Below, piece after piece: positions 48,849-61,564 of a stretch of DNA of 64,000 bases. Position numbers and translations under genes: made by a program. How positions within the stretch are numbered: the first letter of the stretch is position 1; each line of letters opens with the position of its first letter. The stretch is from Torreya grandis (taxonomy: Eukaryota; Streptophyta; Pinopsida; Cupressales; Taxaceae): assembly GCA_037957365.1 (NCBI GenBank), contig JARHVA010000006.1:11800001-11864000 (forward strand), read 5' to 3'. The notes under the pieces are model-generated. The model worked only from the letters and a program-made list of their open reading frames with translations, was not told where the DNA came from and made no database searches.

Positions 48849-50281
48849 TGATGGGTGTCATCATCCCCTTCATTTAATCAACTTTCTGTTGATGTCATAT
48901 TTAACCAGGGCTATGTCTAAAGCTATATGAAATAATAGGAATCATATAAATTTAGTAATTGAATGGAGGTATTTGTATTTTTATTGTTTTGGGGGGTTTT
49001 TAATGTCTTAAGGATTTCTTGGTTAAAACCTTATTGGAATCAAATTATGCAAATCTTCTAGAAATAAACACACACTGCAGAAATGAAATTGATTGCTGGA
49101 AACAAACACACATTGCAAAAATGAAAATAGATTTTTGGATAAAAACACACATTGCAAAAATGAAATTGATTGATGTAAATAAACACGCATTGTAGAAATT
49201 AAATTGATTGCTGGAAATAAACACACATTGCAGAAATGAAATTTAATCTAAAATGCCTGCAGGAAAAAAATTACAACAAATCTTAACTTTAAGGAGTTGG
49301 AAGCATATATAAATTTAACAAAATTACCTATTTACTTTTGTAAATAGAAATATAAATACTGACAAAAATGAAGATCCTGGTTCTTTGGAGAAGTGGGCCC
49401 TTGCTCTGCCTAGAACAAGATTTGAACAATTTAATTTGCTTTCAAAATAGAAATGGTTATTTCATTGATAAAATGTTCTATATCAAAAATGTATTAATTT
49501 ATTCTATTCTTTAATGATTTTCTCTATCTTTTGTTCTATATCTATCTCTCCTCTTTTACTAAATTCCCAAGTCTGTAAATATAGATGCTTTGATGGCTGT
49601 AACTATTTCATAGATACGATGGAACTAAATCGTACCCAGAATAGATACTGAATCAAGATGTGGCTAGATGTCTAGCTGTGTGATAAATGTCTTGATTTTG
49701 CAAGTTCAAAAAATCAGGAATCTATTCCTGATTTAATGGGATCATTGATCTGACAAATCACTGGCCATTTGGAATAGATCCTCATCAGTTCCATATCTAG
49801 CTACAAAAGTTCTAGAGCTTATTTATAAGAGTACCAGAGCTAAATATAGAGTTTCAAAGCTAAGTCCAAAAATGTGATGACTTGAAATAGTATGGTGGAG
49901 TTCTGAAACTAATTATGATGGTTTTGAAATAGATTCTAAAGGTTTTGAAACTAACTGTGATGATTTTGGAATAGATTATGTAGGTTCCAGAACTAATCTG
50001 AACTGAGTCCAATTCTTTCAAAAACATGCAATCCACTTCATATTTATTATTTAGCTTGATGATGACCTGTTTTATTGCAAAAATAGAATTTTCCAACACA
50101 CTTGTTAGGAATTACAGGTCTTTTAAAATGTTAGAATCACAATCAACAAAAGATGAATAACCACATCCTAACTCATCTCAGATCAAAATAAAAGTTACAA
50201 AATTCAATCAAACTTCATAGAAAGAGAGAGTAAGATGAGGTCATTTATTATACATTTATTGGGCATACCTTGGCCTCATCA
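48849..50281 (-). repeat. Left (3') LTR of element D
   Basis: Direct repeat of 59474-60904 (1433 versus 1431 bases). Contains about five tandem 38-bp units (49063-49240) built on AAACACACATTGCAGAAATGAAATTG. A second array of ~36-base units built on AACTGTGATGGTTTTGAAA lies at 49885-50005. Confidence 0.9.
49063..49240. repeat. 38-bp tandem repeats inside element D LTR
   Basis: Five imperfect units of 38-39 bases ending in GATTGCTG. The same array is in the other LTR at about 59690-59868, so it existed before insertion. Confidence 0.8.
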
Positions 50282-50291
50282 CTTCCCCCAT
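50282..50291 (-). other. Polypurine tract of element D
   Basis: On minus the sequence TATGGGGGAAG directly precedes the 3' LTR, as expected for the plus-strand primer. Confidence 0.7.
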
Positions 50292-50476
50292 ACTTTTTTG
50301 TAATTTCCTTTAAAAAAAATTCTTTAAATTTGGGATTGTATATCTTGTATTCCATTTGATTACTTAGATCAAATGGCTGAAACTGAATATCCCAAGGCTT
50401 TGACTCAAAAGTACTATACCTTGCTCCTGCTTCTACTTTTCTTTTCCAATCCTCAAATTGAGTGGGATGTTGAGGT

Positions 50477-52929
50477 TCTCTATTTTGCCAAGGAGATATG
50501 GGGGGTGAGAAGTAGAGGTGGCCTTGTCCACATTCCTATCCATATGCTCAGGGGAGTTTCATTGATTCGGGGAATTATTGTGCATAAATCTTTTGCCCTT
50601 TCTAAACTCCAAATCAAATTTGAAGGGGATATTACTTCACTTCTTTTCAATGCCACCAGGAGAAATTCCCATATTTTTAAACATGCATCATAGATATTAT
50701 CAAAATTTTCCCTTTCATAAGAGGTGAAGACATTCAAGCTTTTTTGTAAACTGAAAAGATAAGGTCCCTCAAATTTATCATTGAATGCATGGGATTGGAA
50801 ATATGTAGCAAAGACAGGTGGATTACCATAATGAATTCTCATATAGAGATTAGATGAACTAGCCCTTGACCAATGCTCTAACTCCTTTTCTTTCCATGCA
50901 ATCTAATTTTGAAGAACAGAGACAAATGTGTTAAGCTAGCTTTCTCCTACATACAAATTGATCATAAAACCTGTATTTCTTTCTAGCATAAAATTACAGA
51001 GGTAGAATTCACAAAGAAGGTAGGTGGCCAAGAAATTAGCTTCATCTTTTATTTCATGTGGAAGGCCACATGCGATCCTTGACAACTTCTAGCAAATGAA
51101 TTGTTCCTCTAAAAACATGCTATAAATAGGAGAAGGTCTTCTACATGCATGCAGCTTCTCACTCATCATAAAATCTATTTGTATTTTCATAAGACATTTA
51201 TACTTATCATTTTCCTCCTTGTAAAATTTGTCTTCCCATTCCTTCCTTGCTTTCCCTTCTTCCACCAGTTTGCCTTTCAAGTTTGTATTGGATGCTTTGA
51301 TTTCACTGAGTTCTCTACATGTGTCATCCCATAACTACTTGAGTGGTAGATAAGTCAATTCAATCTGTGCAGAGACTGTTGACATAGAGGTATGTATTAT
51401 ACATTTTTTCTCATTCTCCATTAGTTGCCTTTTAGTTTTTGCTAATTCCTCATTATTGGCTGTGAACTGGTTTGTTAATATGTAAGGAGCATTTCCTTCT
51501 ATTCTAACTTGAGTTTGAGGAAGTTCAATTCCTCATCCTTTTCCTTGATAATGAGTTCTACTCTAGACAAAAATAGAGCCTATTTAATTTACTAGTTTTA
51601 TTCTTTTTTTAAAAGTTCTTGGGGAGTTAAGCATTCCTATTCCACCATAGGAGATTTCCCTTTCCTTCTCCAAGATGCCTATTTATCTTCTACATGTGAT
51701 GGTGTTGTAGTCTCACCCATTTCTTGGAAAACTAGCTCCTCAAAAATTTCATCCTCTTTTTCCTTTTCTGCTTGGCTTGGTCCAGGAGGAGTCATGGCCA
51801 TGCTACCCAAAATATCAGTAGCTTCAGTTTCTAGCCTTTCTTGTTCTTCCAGCTCCTCTAAACTTTCTTTAGACTTTTTATGATGTTTTCTTTCTTGAGG
51901 AGCCTCAAAATGTGCAGACATAGGTCTCCTCTTAGAACTTCTTTTGGTTTTCACTTTTTTCTCAAGCCTAGGTGAATTGTCATTGTCAAAGACAGGTATT
52001 AGTTATTCTATAGCTTCAATAGAAGAAGAAATGGCTTGAGAAGGTATAGTAGGGTCTGCAATTTTAACTTTTCTTCCATATTTTATTCTTTTTGGTATTT
52101 CCTCTTCCCCTGATCTTTTCTTTTCCTCAACAATGGTAGTAGTTTTCAAATGAACTGAAGGAGCAGGAGGAGTTGCTATTGTTCTTCTGGGAATACCAAG
52201 GTTTTGTCTAAACTTGCCAATAAATTTGTCCCACATTTCTTCCCCATTTTTCTTGGAAAGAAAATGGTGTTGGCATACTAAATGCACTAACCCATGATGT
52301 CTAATTGTTCCTACACCCCAAGAATACCTCTGGGCCATGGTATGGATGGAGTCAAAAAGAAACCCTAGAAGGTTTACTATATACTCTGGTTTTCTAGCTC
52401 CATATCTAAGGTATATAAGGATTTTTAGGACTTCTTTTCCTACTATCCCAAATTGTCCATCACAGGTTAAATATTTGACTATCTAGAATGCTACTCTGTC
52501 AAAGGGTTTGGGCAAGCTATCCCTCTTAACTCCTTTGATGATTTTCTTTGTATTATAAATATAATAGGGTTCGGCTTCCCCTTCTTTCAATAGGGTTTTA
52601 GCCACGTCTTCCAATGTCCCTTTGACAGGGTTTGGGACATGCATTATCTGTATTCTAGACATCTCACTTATGATTTTCACAAAAAAAGGAGTAAAAACCT
52701 TCCTAATATTTGTCCTTGTTTGTTCTAAATTGATAATAAATTCTCTTACCATTTCATCATTGTATTTTGGAAATTTCTTCAGAAACTCTAGCCATCCTAC
52801 CTGTTGAAAGATATTTACTACTTTATCTGCAAGGAATTGGGTATCATTGTTTGGTTCTGACTTCTTTTTGATTCCCATGATTCGTTCTTCTTTGAATCTT
52901 TCATAGGTTAGCTAAAAATTGCTTCTCAT
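50477..52929 (-). pseudogene. Element D third ORF, about 800 codons, between integrase and 3' LTR
   Basis: A coding stretch on minus, collinear through open pieces 52878-52483, 52338-52003, 51954-51679, 51280-51089 and 50842-50480, with few breaks between. The N-terminal part has YERFKEERIMG and GWLEFLKKFPKYNDEMVREF, resembling the 'putative plant transposon protein' family (Pfam Transposase_32) found in Athila and Ogre extra ORFs. The middle is basic and acidic (KRSSKRRPMSAHFEAP, then Glu-rich), followed by a Lys/Glu-rich probable coiled coil around 51600-51100. A conserved-looking C-terminus has ACRRPSPIYSMFLEEQF and LPHEIKDEANFLATYLL. I see no convincing signal peptide or membrane anchor, so an envelope role is not supported. 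A start at 52929 is possible but is followed by a stop. Confidence 0.65.
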
Positions 52930-53479
52930 CTTGATATAACTGATGATTTTAGCTACATAACTAGTAGATTCAGTTGTTAATTTGGCGAATTCAATTGCAA
53001 AATTACTGTACTTAGCTGTGAAACTTATCAATTTTGGCTATACTCAACTATGGAACTAGAAAATTTAGTTGCTTCAATCATAAGAATGATTCTTTATGGT
53101 TATTTACCATCTCATTGCATCACCAATATTTGTCTCATGATTTTGCACATTTAACCATGATGTATAATAGATGACTCATCATATTAATCTTTCTAAATCA
53201 AGTCTAATCACACATGTAAACTTTTCATTTAACCTTTAACAGGTTAAAAACATAATTACCATCCTTGATGATGTAATACCTCCATCATCCAGACACATCA
53301 TCCCTAAAAAATGGTTAGAAAATAATTAAAATTCAAAAAAAAATTATATGAATTAGCCATTTATTTGAGAAGATCAACCATTATCACTGATTTTCAATTG
53401 ATCTCTGATTTTTTTTTTTGGAAGAGATTGCCATTTACTAGTTTTCATTCTCTTCCCTTTATTCTAGATCTTTTCATCC

Positions 53480-54765
53480 AATTATTTGATCATTTTGGAA
53501 GAACTTGGTTCTTCCATATGATCAAATTCTTTGTTTGCTTCACTCTGCTTCAAGAATTTATCTTTAGTAGGAGGCTTCCTATAAAGTTTTACCCTGTGTC
53601 CATTGACCAAGAGTATTCTTCTACTACCATCAATGGGAAGTAACTGAATAGAACCATTGTCAAATATCTACTTGATCTGATAAGGTTCAAACCATCTAGT
53701 TCTTAATTTACCTTTAAATTTTTGGTACTTAGAATCAAATAGCAATGCCTAGTCTCCTACTTTGAATTATCTTTCCTTGATATGTGAATCATGTCATTAC
53801 TTCCTTTGACCTTGAATTATCTCTGTCTAGTGAAGTGCTTCCATTCTAAATTCATCTAATTCATTGAGTTGAAGGATTCACTCCTTTTGAGCTACATCTA
53901 ATTTAATTCCTACCTTAGTTGCTATCCTCAATGTCTGTAGTTCAAACTCAGTAGGCAATAAGGGCTTTTTCCCATAGACTAACTCATATAGTAAAAACCC
54001 TGTTGTGGTTTTCCAAGTTGTATTGTAAGCCCAGACAGCTTCAGGTAGTATTTTTATCCAATCTCATCTTTCAGCTTCAACTATTTTAGTGAGGATGTTT
54101 TCTAATTCTCTATTTATTACTTCAACTTGTCCATTTGCTTGTGGGTGATAGAAAGATGACTTCTTATGATTGATCTAATAATACATTGTGAAGGCCTAGA
54201 TCATATGAGACATAAATTGTGGTCCCTGGTCTGAAACTAAGCTTCTTGGTGCTCCAAACTTCACCATAATTCTGTGCCAAAGGAAATCAACAACTACTTC
54301 TTTAGTGGCATTTGTTAAAGCCTACACTTCTACCCATTTTTTTACATAATCAGTACACACAAGAATGTGCTCTCTTCCTTGTGAAGGAGGATTAAAAGGT
54401 CCAACAAAATACAATCCCCATTTCTCAAATGGTTCAATCATGACTTGTGGTTGCAGAGGCATTTCATTGGTAATGGTTGGTTGTCCCATTCTTTGACAAA
54501 GATCACACTGCCTGATATATCTCTTCACATCTTTGTACAGAGATGGCCAATAGTAACCAGTGCCAAGTATCTTGTAAGCTATTATTTTCATTGAATAGTG
54601 TCCTCCACTTGGTTCATCATGACATGCCCAGAGGATGTCAAAAATTTCATCTTCTCTTACACACTTTCGTAAAACCAAATCAGGACGACATTTAAATAGC
54701 ATTCCATTTAACCATTTGAATTGTGCACTGGTTTTGATTTATTTTTTTATTTGTTTTTTAGTGAA
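53480..54765 (-). pseudogene. Element D integrase
   Basis: The open piece 54702-54322 holds the HHCC zinc domain (ACHDEPSGGHYS, then CDLCQRMGQP) and the start of the core with LVCTDYVKKWVEV (first catalytic Asp). After a stop, LVSDQGPQF near 54230 keeps the second Asp, and HPQANGQVEVINRELENIL near 54150-54095 keeps the Glu. The C-terminal domain ends with SIQLLPIDGSRRILLVNGHR near 53655-53595. All three catalytic acids are therefore present, although frames are interrupted. It inserted element DNA into the genome when live. Confidence 0.85.
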
Positions 54766-54789
54766 AGGAGGAAACTTCCCTATTTCAAG

Positions 54790-55500
54790 ATAATTTTCCA
54801 TGTCAACAAACCATGGTGTGTTAGCTGAAATAACAAATAATCATTCATTTAAAAAGTTATCCTTGAATAGATCTTGCTCCCCTGTACTGGTCAATCTTGA
54901 CAAGAAATCAACCACCACATTAGATTTGCCTAGATTATCCACAATGGTAATATCAAATTCTTGTAGAAGTAATGACCATCTAATTATTCTACCTCCAACC
55001 ATTGGTTTGTTCATTAAATATTTAATTGTTGAGTGATCTGTATGTACACAAATTTTGTACCCTATAATGTAATGTCTAAATTTATTGATTGCGTAGATCA
55101 CAGCCATAAATTCTTTTTCAGTGGTAGTGTAATTTATTTTAGTGGGAGTAAGATTTTTAATAAGATATTAAATAACATACATTCTTCCTTCTTCATCTCT
55201 TTGTCCCAAAACTACACCAATTGAGGTATTTGAGGCATCAGTTTGGATGTGAAAAGGTTTATCCCAATAAGGTCCTTGCAATATTAGGGTAGCCACTAAT
55301 TTATCTTTAATTTCTTCAAAAGCATGTTGACACTATTCATCCCAAAGAAATTCACAATCCTTGGTAAGCAATCTAAACACGGGGGCAGTAATTTTACTAA
55401 AATCCTTAAAATGCCTATAGTATCCAGCATGTCCTAAGAATGATTTGATATATGTGGAAGTTTGAGGAATAGGCAAGTCTAAAATAATCTTGATTTTGTT
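54790..55500 (-). pseudogene. Element D RNase H
   Basis: RT-linked RNase H on minus. It has PFHIQTDASNTSIGVVLGQ near 55260-55205 (catalytic Asp), YTTTEKEFMAVIYAINKFR near 55130-55070 (catalytic Glu) and HTDHSTIKYLMNK near 55045-55010 (catalytic Asp). It ends WSLLLQEFDITI. The piece 55107-54841 is open; one stop lies between the first and second blocks. Confidence 0.85.
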
Positions 55501-55504
55501 TTGG

Positions 55505-56370
55505 TCAACCTAAATTCCTCTCTTTGAAATATGGTGCCCTAGTATGATCCCTTCATCAACCATCATCAAACATTTCTCATGAATAAGAGATAAGTGTTGT
55601 TTTTCACATCTTTTTAATACTTTATCCACATTTTTTAAGGCATCATCAAATGTATCTCCATACACAGTAAAGTCATCCATGTATACCTCCACACAGTCAT
55701 TTGTTAGGTCTACAAAAATTGCTAATACAACTCTTTGAAAGGTTGCTGGAGTATTACATAGTCCAAATGGCAATACCCTGTAAGCAAAGGTACCCCATGG
55801 ACAAGTAAATGTAGTTTTTTTGTGATCCTCAGTAGCAATTTTGATTTGATTGTATCCACTAAATCCATCCAAAAAGGAAAAGTACTATTTACCTAAAAGG
55901 TTATCTAAGACTTGATCTATGAATGGTAAGGGAAAATAATCTCTTAAGGTGGCTTTGTTTAGTTCCATATAGTCAACACAAATTCTTCATTTTCTATTCT
56001 TTTTAGGGACAATTACAAGAGGAGACACCCATTGGCTATCTGAGATAGGGTAGATAAAACCTACTTGTAATAGTTTTTCAATTTCTTGTTTGACTATATC
56101 CCTTAAGGCTAGATTAATCCTTCTCTGAGGTTGCCTAACTGGTCTAATATTTTTAGTATAAATGTGATGGGTGTAGATACTTGGATGAATTCCCTTCACA
56201 TCTCTATACTCCCAAGCAAACACTTTAGTATGATCCTTCAGAACATCAAACAGTTTGGCTTCTTTATCATTCTTTAACCATCTATTAATATTCAAAAGAA
56301 ATTTTGGTTGAATCTCAACATGTTTGGTTCCAAGATATGATGAATTGATTTTTTGAAAGGGTTCCATTCA
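55505..56370 (-). pseudogene. Element D reverse transcriptase with intact YMDD
   Basis: Two open pieces, 56367-55987 and 55872-55510, separated by a short interrupted stretch. The first holds the N-terminal block QWVSPLVIVPKK. The second holds MDGFSGYNQIKIA, FAYRVLPFGLCNTPATFQR and the active site VEVYMDDFTVYGD. Then LGHHISKRGI. The motif set and the YMDD form are typical of Athila. Catalytic residues are intact although the polyprotein is not open across this region. Confidence 0.88.
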
Positions 56371-56850
56371 GGTGTTTAGTGGACAGGCATGTGGTAAAAA
56401 TATATGATATGTAGCAACATCTCTGAAAGTTCTTAGAGGTAGAATGTTAGATAAAGGACAATAAGAAGAGTTATGATACTTATCTTGTTGTAAATCAAAC
56501 TCCTCATTACTGCTATTTTCCAAAAATTCTTCACCATCTCCTGATATCTATAAAGTTGATGCTACAAATCCTTCCTCTCCCCAAGAGAAATTACATTCCT
56601 CCAAAGTGAAGTTATCTTCACTTGCAGAGAATTGGTGTGTTTCCAAAACTAACTGTGATGGTTTCAAAACTAAATGTAATGGTTCTGGAACTAATTGTGA
56701 TGGTTCCAAAACTAATCCTGACTACTCCAATGATGATTGATGTTCATTTAATTAAGGATTAACCATATAATCTATTTCCCATACATGATCCTACAATGTT
56801 ATCATAGCCAAAGAAGACAAATTTTGATCATTAATATCAAGATTATCAAC

Positions 56851-57345
56851 CTATAATTTAAATTGATTATCAATAAAAGGTCGTGCAGATGGATATAATG
56901 AAATTTTCTTAGAATTCTTACCATTTGAAATAGTCAAATCACCTAACCTACAATCAATTAAGGTAGCAACTATAGCTAACCATGGTCTCCCTAAAATGAT
57001 GGGATAACCAAGTGTTTTACCTTTTGGCTGCAATATAAGGAATTCAACTGGATATTCCCATGATTCCACCATTACTACCACATCTTCAATAACTCCTAGT
57101 TTTGCTACAGATTGATATGCCATCTGCAATATGGTATTAGTAGGTTGTATGCCTATTAATGGTAATGTTTTCAAAGTGTCCACTATCATTACATTGATAG
57201 CTACACCCAAATCAATCAAAACATTATGTATATCCTTATTCCCTATAGAAACAAAAATAATAGCACTTCCAGGATCTCCATATTTAGGTAGTAGGAGTTT
57301 TCTTGCTAATAAATCAACAAGTTTCCCATCTACCTAAATAGTCCT
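56851..57345 (-). pseudogene. Element D retropepsin (aspartic protease)
   Basis: Open from about 57337 to 56851 on minus. It reads VDGKLVDLLARKLLLPKYG, then VLIDLGVAINVM, where Athila proteases have IDLG(A)S-x-N as active-site strand. The catalytic Asp is present; Ser of the usual D-L-G-A-S is changed to Ala. LGYPIILGRPWLA follows as flap strand. About 500 bases of interrupted linker separate it from RT. Confidence 0.8.
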
Positions 57346-59370
57346 GGGGTACTGCTTCTTTCTTCCAGGTTTTTTAAAACATAACAATTTGATTAACTTG
57401 TTCAACTCTGGAATATCCTTAATTACTTGTAACAATGGTAATTCAATATTCAATATTCTTAGTTCCTACACCAATTTAGATTCCTTAAGTTCTATGGTTT
57501 CTTTAAGTCTTTTTGGAAATGGAATCTCAGTAGAATTTCTTTTTGGTTCCTTATCTTTTTCTTTGTCATCTTCCTTAGGTGTAACTGTGCTAGGGGTTTT
57601 ATCTTCTTTTGTCATCTCAGTGATTATAAAAAGTGGACTGCTAACTATTTTGCCATATCTGGTTTGAATGTTTTTACAATCCATTGTATTTAAATCAACT
57701 AATTTTTTTGGTTCTATTTCGTATACAGGAGTTGTTTGTTTATTTCTTGGGTTTGCTACTGGTTGTGCTAGGATTTAGGTTTGGACTATGTTTTGGATCT
57801 ATGGATTTTATGCTGGAGGTCCCATTATGGCTTATTGGTTCTAATTTGGATTTGTTTTTCCTTGCACATAATTGCTAGGGCTCCATCTAGGTTGTGCCCA
57901 AGCATAAGAATTTCCTTGACCAACCCAAGGTTGCTGATGTCCTTGAGTATACCAAGATTGACTTGCCCAATCCTGAGGATGCTATGTGGGTTGAGGGGCC
58001 CAAGGTGGTTTCCCCCAACTTTGTGGTACTGTTTGAGCTACCCATGGCATCATCCAGGGATTAGGAGCTAATCTTGGCATAAATTATCCTTGGTTAGGTT
58101 GTCTCTGAACAAAATTTAATTCTTTTGTGGTGGATGATGTATTAGTTTGTTTGAGCTGATTTTTTATGAGTAGAAGAAGAGAACAAGCATGAGTATCATG
58201 TTCTTTAGATTCATAGATAAGACATACTTCCATTTTATCCAAAGGACATTCCCTTATTACATGCTTCTTCATGCATCTAGGATAATACATGGCTAATGGT
58301 TCGAGTTGGGCATTTGCTTTAGCTTGCAATCCATCCATGGTAGAGGTTAATTGAACTAATATGTCTATCTTAAAGTTTTCCAATTCATCCATTAATTTGT
58401 TCATAACTAGATTCAAATTTTTAACCATTTTCCCTTTTCTAGGTCCACCCCTTGTTCTTGAATAGTTTCTACAAATTTCTATGATTTCATCCATTCTTAA
58501 TTGAGCAATGTTTCCTCCACCATTTAAATCAAGGGTTTCCTTAGATTCATCATTTATACCTTTGAGAAAAATGGTTTTATTTAAATCTTCTTGAAGTACA
58601 AATCCACATCTTTTACTCACAAAGAGGAATCTATCCAAACAATCTTCCATATTTTCATCTTCTTCCTGTTTGATTTTGAAAAATTCTTCCTTTCAATTTC
58701 TTCCTCTACAATAATCTTGATATTTGTCTAGGAAGATAGTTTCCATTTGTTCCCAATTGGTAATAGAATTAGATGTTAATCCCATAAGCCACCTCATTGT
58801 TGTATCCTTCAGGGTAGATGGAAACAACTTTAATTTTTGATTATCTATCTTGTAATCATAAGTCTGACATAGTACTTTAAACTCAAACAAAAATTGGTCA
58901 GGATCCTCAGATGACATTCCTCTAAATGTGGGCAAGTGTGCAGGTGAAGTGTTTTTCATAGTGGTTTCATCATCTTTGATATAAATGGGATAGGTAAGGG
59001 TTCTCTCAGGTTCTCTTCCAACTTCTCATTCCATCTCTCTGGTATTTTCTAATCCCTTCTCCCAATCAATGTGGTATCTGGTCTATTTTGGGGATGGTGA
59101 AAATTCAAGAGTAGGGGGTTGACTACTCAATTGAGAATCAAAAATTTCCCTCAATGGATCTTGAGAAATAATCCTCATCCCTAAGGTTTTACTTGGTTTT
59201 GGTGATTGATCCAAAAATTTCAAATATGGCAATTCTGCTTCTTGTCTTGTAGGAGATAATGGTGCCTCCAATTCTTGCTCAACGCCCTTTCTTAAACAAG
59301 AAGATGATGGAATTTCTTGTTCAGATATTTTGGGGAGAAATCTACCCTTGGAATCTCATGGTCTACTCAT
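57346..59370 (-). pseudogene. Element D gag and gag-pol linker
   Basis: A likely start is the ATG at 59370 on minus, followed soon by a stop. The capsid core at 58959-58693 has HLPTFRGMSSEDPDQFLFEF and the piece 58650-58084 continues MEDCLDRFLF. Two zinc-knuckle-like modules follow, each with its second-position Cys-to-Tyr or first-position loss: YPRCMKKHVIREC and CLIYESKEHDTHAC. Next comes a Trp/Gln/Pro-rich stretch (about 58080-57860, with QQPWVGQGNSYAW), then a Lys/Glu-rich linker (57684-57466) with IPFPKRLKETIELKE, a layout known from Athila gag. Confidence 0.75.
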
Positions 59371-59451
59371 AAATTAGGGAAAATTTCTTTAATTACTAAA
59401 TGAATTATTTTTGCTCTTGTTGAAACTTAATTATAAAATTCCAACTAGTGT

Positions 59452-59469
59452 TCCTCGGCAACGGTGCCA
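59452..59469 (-). other. Primer binding site of element D (tRNA-Asp type)
   Basis: On minus TGGCACCGTTGCCGAGGA follows the 5' LTR after four bases. It differs by two positions from the tRNA-Asp site TGGCGCCGTTGCCGGGGA that is characteristic of Athila elements, which supports the lineage call. Confidence 0.85.
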
Positions 59470-59473
59470 AAAA

Positions 59474-60904
59474 TGATGGGTGTCGTCATCCCCTTCATTT
59501 AATCAACTTTTTGTTGATGTCATATTTAACCAGGGCTATGTCTAAAGCTATATGCAACAAGAGGAATCATATAAATTTAGTAATTGAATGGGGGTATTTG
59601 TATTTTTGTTGTTTTTGGGGGTTTTTAATGTCTTAAGGATTTCTTGGTTAAAACCTTATTAGAATCAAAATGTGCAAATCTGTTGGAAATAGACACACAT
59701 TACAAAAATAAAATTGATTGATAGAAACAAACACACATTATAGAAATGAAAATAGATTGCTAAAAACAAACACACATTGTAGAAATGAAATTGATTGCTG
59801 GAAACAAACACACATTGCAGAAATGAAATTGATTGCTGGAAATAAACACACGTTGCAGAAATAAAATTTAATCTAAAATGCTTGCAGGAATAAATTTACA
59901 AAAAATATTTATTTTAAGGAGTTGGAAGCATTTATAAATTTAATAGAATTACCTATTTACTTTTGTGAATAGAAATATAAATACCAACAAAAATGAAGAT
60001 CTTGGTTCTTTGGAGGAGTGGGCCCTTGCTCTGCCTAGAATAGGATTTGAACAATTTAATTTTCTTTCAAAATAGAAATGGCTATTTCATTGATAAAATG
60101 TTCTATATTACAAATGTAATAATCTATTCTATTCTTCAATGATTTTCTCTATATTCTATTCTATATCTATCTCTCCTCTTTTACTAAATTCCTAGGTTTG
60201 TATATATAGATGCTGTGATGGCTATAACTATTTCATAGATATGATGGAATTGAATCATACCCAAAATAGATACTGAATCAAGATGTGGCTGGATGTTCAA
60301 CTATGTGATAAATGTCTTGATTCTACAATTTCAAAAAATCAAGAATTTGTTCTTGATTTAATGGGATCATTGATCCAACAGATCACCGACCATTTGGAAT
60401 AGATCCTCATCAGTTCCATATCTAGCTACAAAAGTTCCAAAGCTTATCTATAAGAGTACCAGAGTTAAATATAGAGTTTTGGATCTAAGTCTAAAAATGT
60501 GACAACTTGAAATACTATGGTGGAGTTATGGAACTAACTGTGATGGTTTTGAAACAAATTTTTTAGGTTTCAAAACTAACTGTGATGATTCCAAAATAGA
60601 TTCTACAGGTTCTAGAACTAATTTGAATTAAGTCCAATGCTTCCAAAAACATGCAATCCACTTCATATTTGTTCTTTAGCCTGATGATGACCTATTTTAT
60701 TGTAAAACTAGAATTTTCCAACACACTTGTTAGGAATTATAGGTCTTTTAAAATGTTAGAATCATAATCAACAAAAGATGAATAATCACATCCTAACTCA
60801 TCTCAGATCAAAATAAAAGTTACAAAATTCAATCAAACTTCATAGAAAGAGAGTAAGATGAGGTCATTTATTATACATTTACTGGGCATATCCTAGCCTC
60901 ATCA
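59474..60904 (-). repeat. Right (5') LTR of element D
   Basis: Direct repeat of 48849-50281 with the same 38-bp tandem array (about 59690-59868) and the second array near 60520-60620. Bounded on the right by AGTAG, the partner of GGTAG at 48844-48848. Confidence 0.9.
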
Positions 60905-60909
60905 AGTAG

Positions 60910-61550
60910 TATCTACTTACCTAGTGCATATGGAGTCAAATCAACCACCCCTTACCTAAACCCTTACCAACCACTCTCTATGACTAATTGACCATTCAAC
61001 CATGTCTACCTCAATGTTGGCCATTTAGCCCCAAACTACTGCATATCTTTGTGACGGCCTTGCCTAGGCCATTTTGATCACACCAACCAACCTTGCCATG
61101 TTACATTTTTATACGACCCAACCATTTGGGTTATTTTATAGGAACACTCCCTACCTTAGATACCTTTAACTAACCTCAACCCTATCTAGATCACCTGATA
61201 GGCATGACCTGATCAACTATAACTAATGTTATGGAATGGTTACCCCTGACATATGTACCTTTAGACCCAAACTTTAATTAACCAACATTGGCAACTTTAG
61301 TTCATGTGTGATCTTGGATACCACACTTAGTCACATTTTATGCACATCTTTGCATCTCAAATACCCAACTACCTTGTAGCACCACCTAGTGCCTCCCCAC
61401 CAACCACTTACCAAACCTACACCTAATTCTGCTTTACCTCATCAACTCTCAATTTGAGGGGGAACACCTTCTCCCATATTTGAGGCACCCTGGCCTTTGA
61501 CCATATGATCCATTTTTGTTTTGTAGATTGTTAATTTAAAGTTGCATAAC
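60910..61550. other. Element E long 3' region, right portion
   Basis: Continuation of the region left of element D. C- and T-rich with no open frame or domain. It leads directly into the polypurine tract of element E. Confidence 0.6.
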
Positions 61551-61564
61551 AAAAAGGGGGAAAA
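61551..61564 (+). other. Polypurine tract of element E
   Basis: AAAAAGGGGGAAAA immediately precedes the 3' LTR. It confirms + orientation and the LTR start at 61565. Confidence 0.8.

Larger units (their letters stand above)
48849..60904 (-). mobile_element. Element D: Athila-type Ty3/gypsy retrotransposon nested in E
   Basis: A 12.06-kb element with LTRs at 48849-50281 and 59474-60904, both TGATGGGTGTC...TCATCA on +. The target duplication is GGTAG (48844-48848) versus AGTAG (60905-60909), one mismatch. A tRNA-Asp-type primer site and a polypurine tract fix minus orientation. Order on minus: gag, Lys/Glu linker, protease, RT, RNase H, integrase, then a separate third ORF. There is no extra RNase H. 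It is the youngest and best preserved element of the window: about 12 of the first 205 LTR bases differ by eye and YMDD is intact. Stops and shifts still break every ORF. Confidence 0.9.

Noticed and set aside
49023..50099. Two minus frames in the left LTR of element D
   Set aside because: Both are read out of tandem 38-bp and ~36-bp repeats, with multiples that happen to lack stops.
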